This document shows positions 63,766-64,000 of a stretch of 64,000 nucleotides of DNA, in pieces. A model generated the notes under the pieces. The model ran no database searches and had not been told where the DNA came from. It worked only from the letters and a program-made list of their open reading frames with translations. The stretch is from assembly GCA_003499525.1 (NCBI GenBank), contig DNTB01000041.1:1-64000 (forward strand), given 5' to 3'. The position numbers and the translations under genes were made by a program. Every line of letters begins with the position of its first letter. Position 1 is the first letter of the stretch. Source of the DNA: Flavobacteriales bacterium. Its GTDB lineage: Bacteria > Bacteroidota > Bacteroidia > Flavobacteriales_G > Salibacteraceae.

Positions 63766-63927
63766 AGAAGGGTGCTGTCATTGAACGGGAATCAGTGAAC
63801 GTGAATTAAGTTTCCATTACGAACCAAATGTATAACAGGTTAATCATCACAAAAATGAGATGACGCATACTTTGAGTAGTTTTTATAAATATCAGCATCT
63901 TCGCGAATCCATCAGATGAAACTGATA

Positions 63928-63935
63928 TAATTTCG
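63928..63935 (+). promoter_or_regulatory. putative -7 element TAATTTCG
   Basis: A one-mismatch TAnnTTTG element 18 bases before the ATG of the receiver gene at the right edge; the region is divergent from the signalling operon. Confidence 0.35.
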
Positions 63936-63953
63936 GTACACAATTCGACTCTA

Positions 63954-64000
63954 ATGACTAATGAGAAGATTAAAGTGCTCTACGTTGATGATGAACCCAA
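63954..64000 (+). CDS. response regulator, 3' truncated by window edge
   Basis: ATG at 63954 opens TNEKIKVLYVDDEP, the N-terminus of a receiver domain with its acidic pair (VDDEP); the rest lies beyond the window. It is divergent from the signalling operon (188 bases between), so it is probably the next regulatory component. Only 15 codons are visible, so the family beyond receiver is not known. Confidence 0.7.
   Translation, partial: MTNEKIKVLYVDDEP

Noticed and set aside
1..64000. CRISPR arrays, insertion sequences and integrons
   Set aside because: None seen on either strand: no regularly spaced short repeats and no transposase-like proteins.

Overview
The window reads as a chromosomal segment of a marine-type Bacteroidota, most likely Flavobacteriales. 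Reasons: three secreted proteins with C-terminal type IX secretion (T9SS) sorting domains, SprB-type repeats, a GWxTD protein, a DUF6913-like gene between ligA and dapA, promoters of the TAnnTTTG (-7) type, modest GC content and densely packed genes. There is no IS element, phage, integron or CRISPR array; most of the window is housekeeping sequence.

Layout. 1-1559: 3' end of a T9SS-exported protein with OB-fold-like repeats. 1.9-9 kb (minus): secreted sulfatase, TrkH/TrkA potassium uptake, a glycosyltransferase and a GWxTD protein. 9.07 kb: tRNA-Ser(UGA). 9.2-13.3 kb (minus): operon of a fused E1 alpha/beta 2-oxoacid dehydrogenase, an FAD oxidoreductase and an aldo/keto reductase. 13.4-21.2 kb: LON-domain protein, MscS channel, PabA/TrpG glutaminase, Hpt protein, RidA, dihydrolipoyl dehydrogenase, RfbC, lytic transglycosylase, YhhN protein, TerB-like protein. 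21.4-27.9 kb (plus): zinc-ribbon protein, giant FAD/Fe-S oxidoreductase, membrane-anchored protein with a lysine-rich tail, and a FadL-like porin interrupted by one in-frame TAG. 27.9-32.3 kb (minus): dapA, DUF6913-like, ligA, prmC. 32.3-37.2 kb (plus): ribD, TPR membrane protein, YigZ, secreted metalloprotease. 37.2-43 kb: thioesterase, dnaA with a structured leader, LMW phosphatase, large SprB-repeat adhesin-like protein. 43.1-47.6 kb: RsmI-like methyltransferase, a 737-bp gene-free stretch with several hairpins and a terminator, XerD-type recombinase, Pcm, Gfo/Idh oxidoreductase. 47.7-58.6 kb: lipoprotein, sugar-phosphate transferase, a small DUF5684-like membrane gene split by in-frame TAG, hbd, trxA, thioesterase, a 15-unit TPR protein, sodB, a YtxH/holin-like envelope operon, smpB, yqgE. 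58.6-64 kb: a signalling block of acyltransferase, methyltransferase, 7TMR-type histidine kinase, receiver-kinase hybrid and single-domain receiver, with a divergent receiver gene cut by the right edge.

The observations most worth following are: (i) two unrelated genes, each broken by a single in-frame TAG with the frame fully open on both sides and family similarity continuing; in the second, TAG is directly followed by ATG; (ii) the five-gene overlapping operon at 58.6-63.8 kb, which could couple synthesis of a small acylated signal to its perception; (iii) a possible structured RNA at 43.84-44.26 kb; (iv) an extended inverted repeat in the dnaA leader. Functions are assigned from motifs and family knowledge read by eye; no database search was run.
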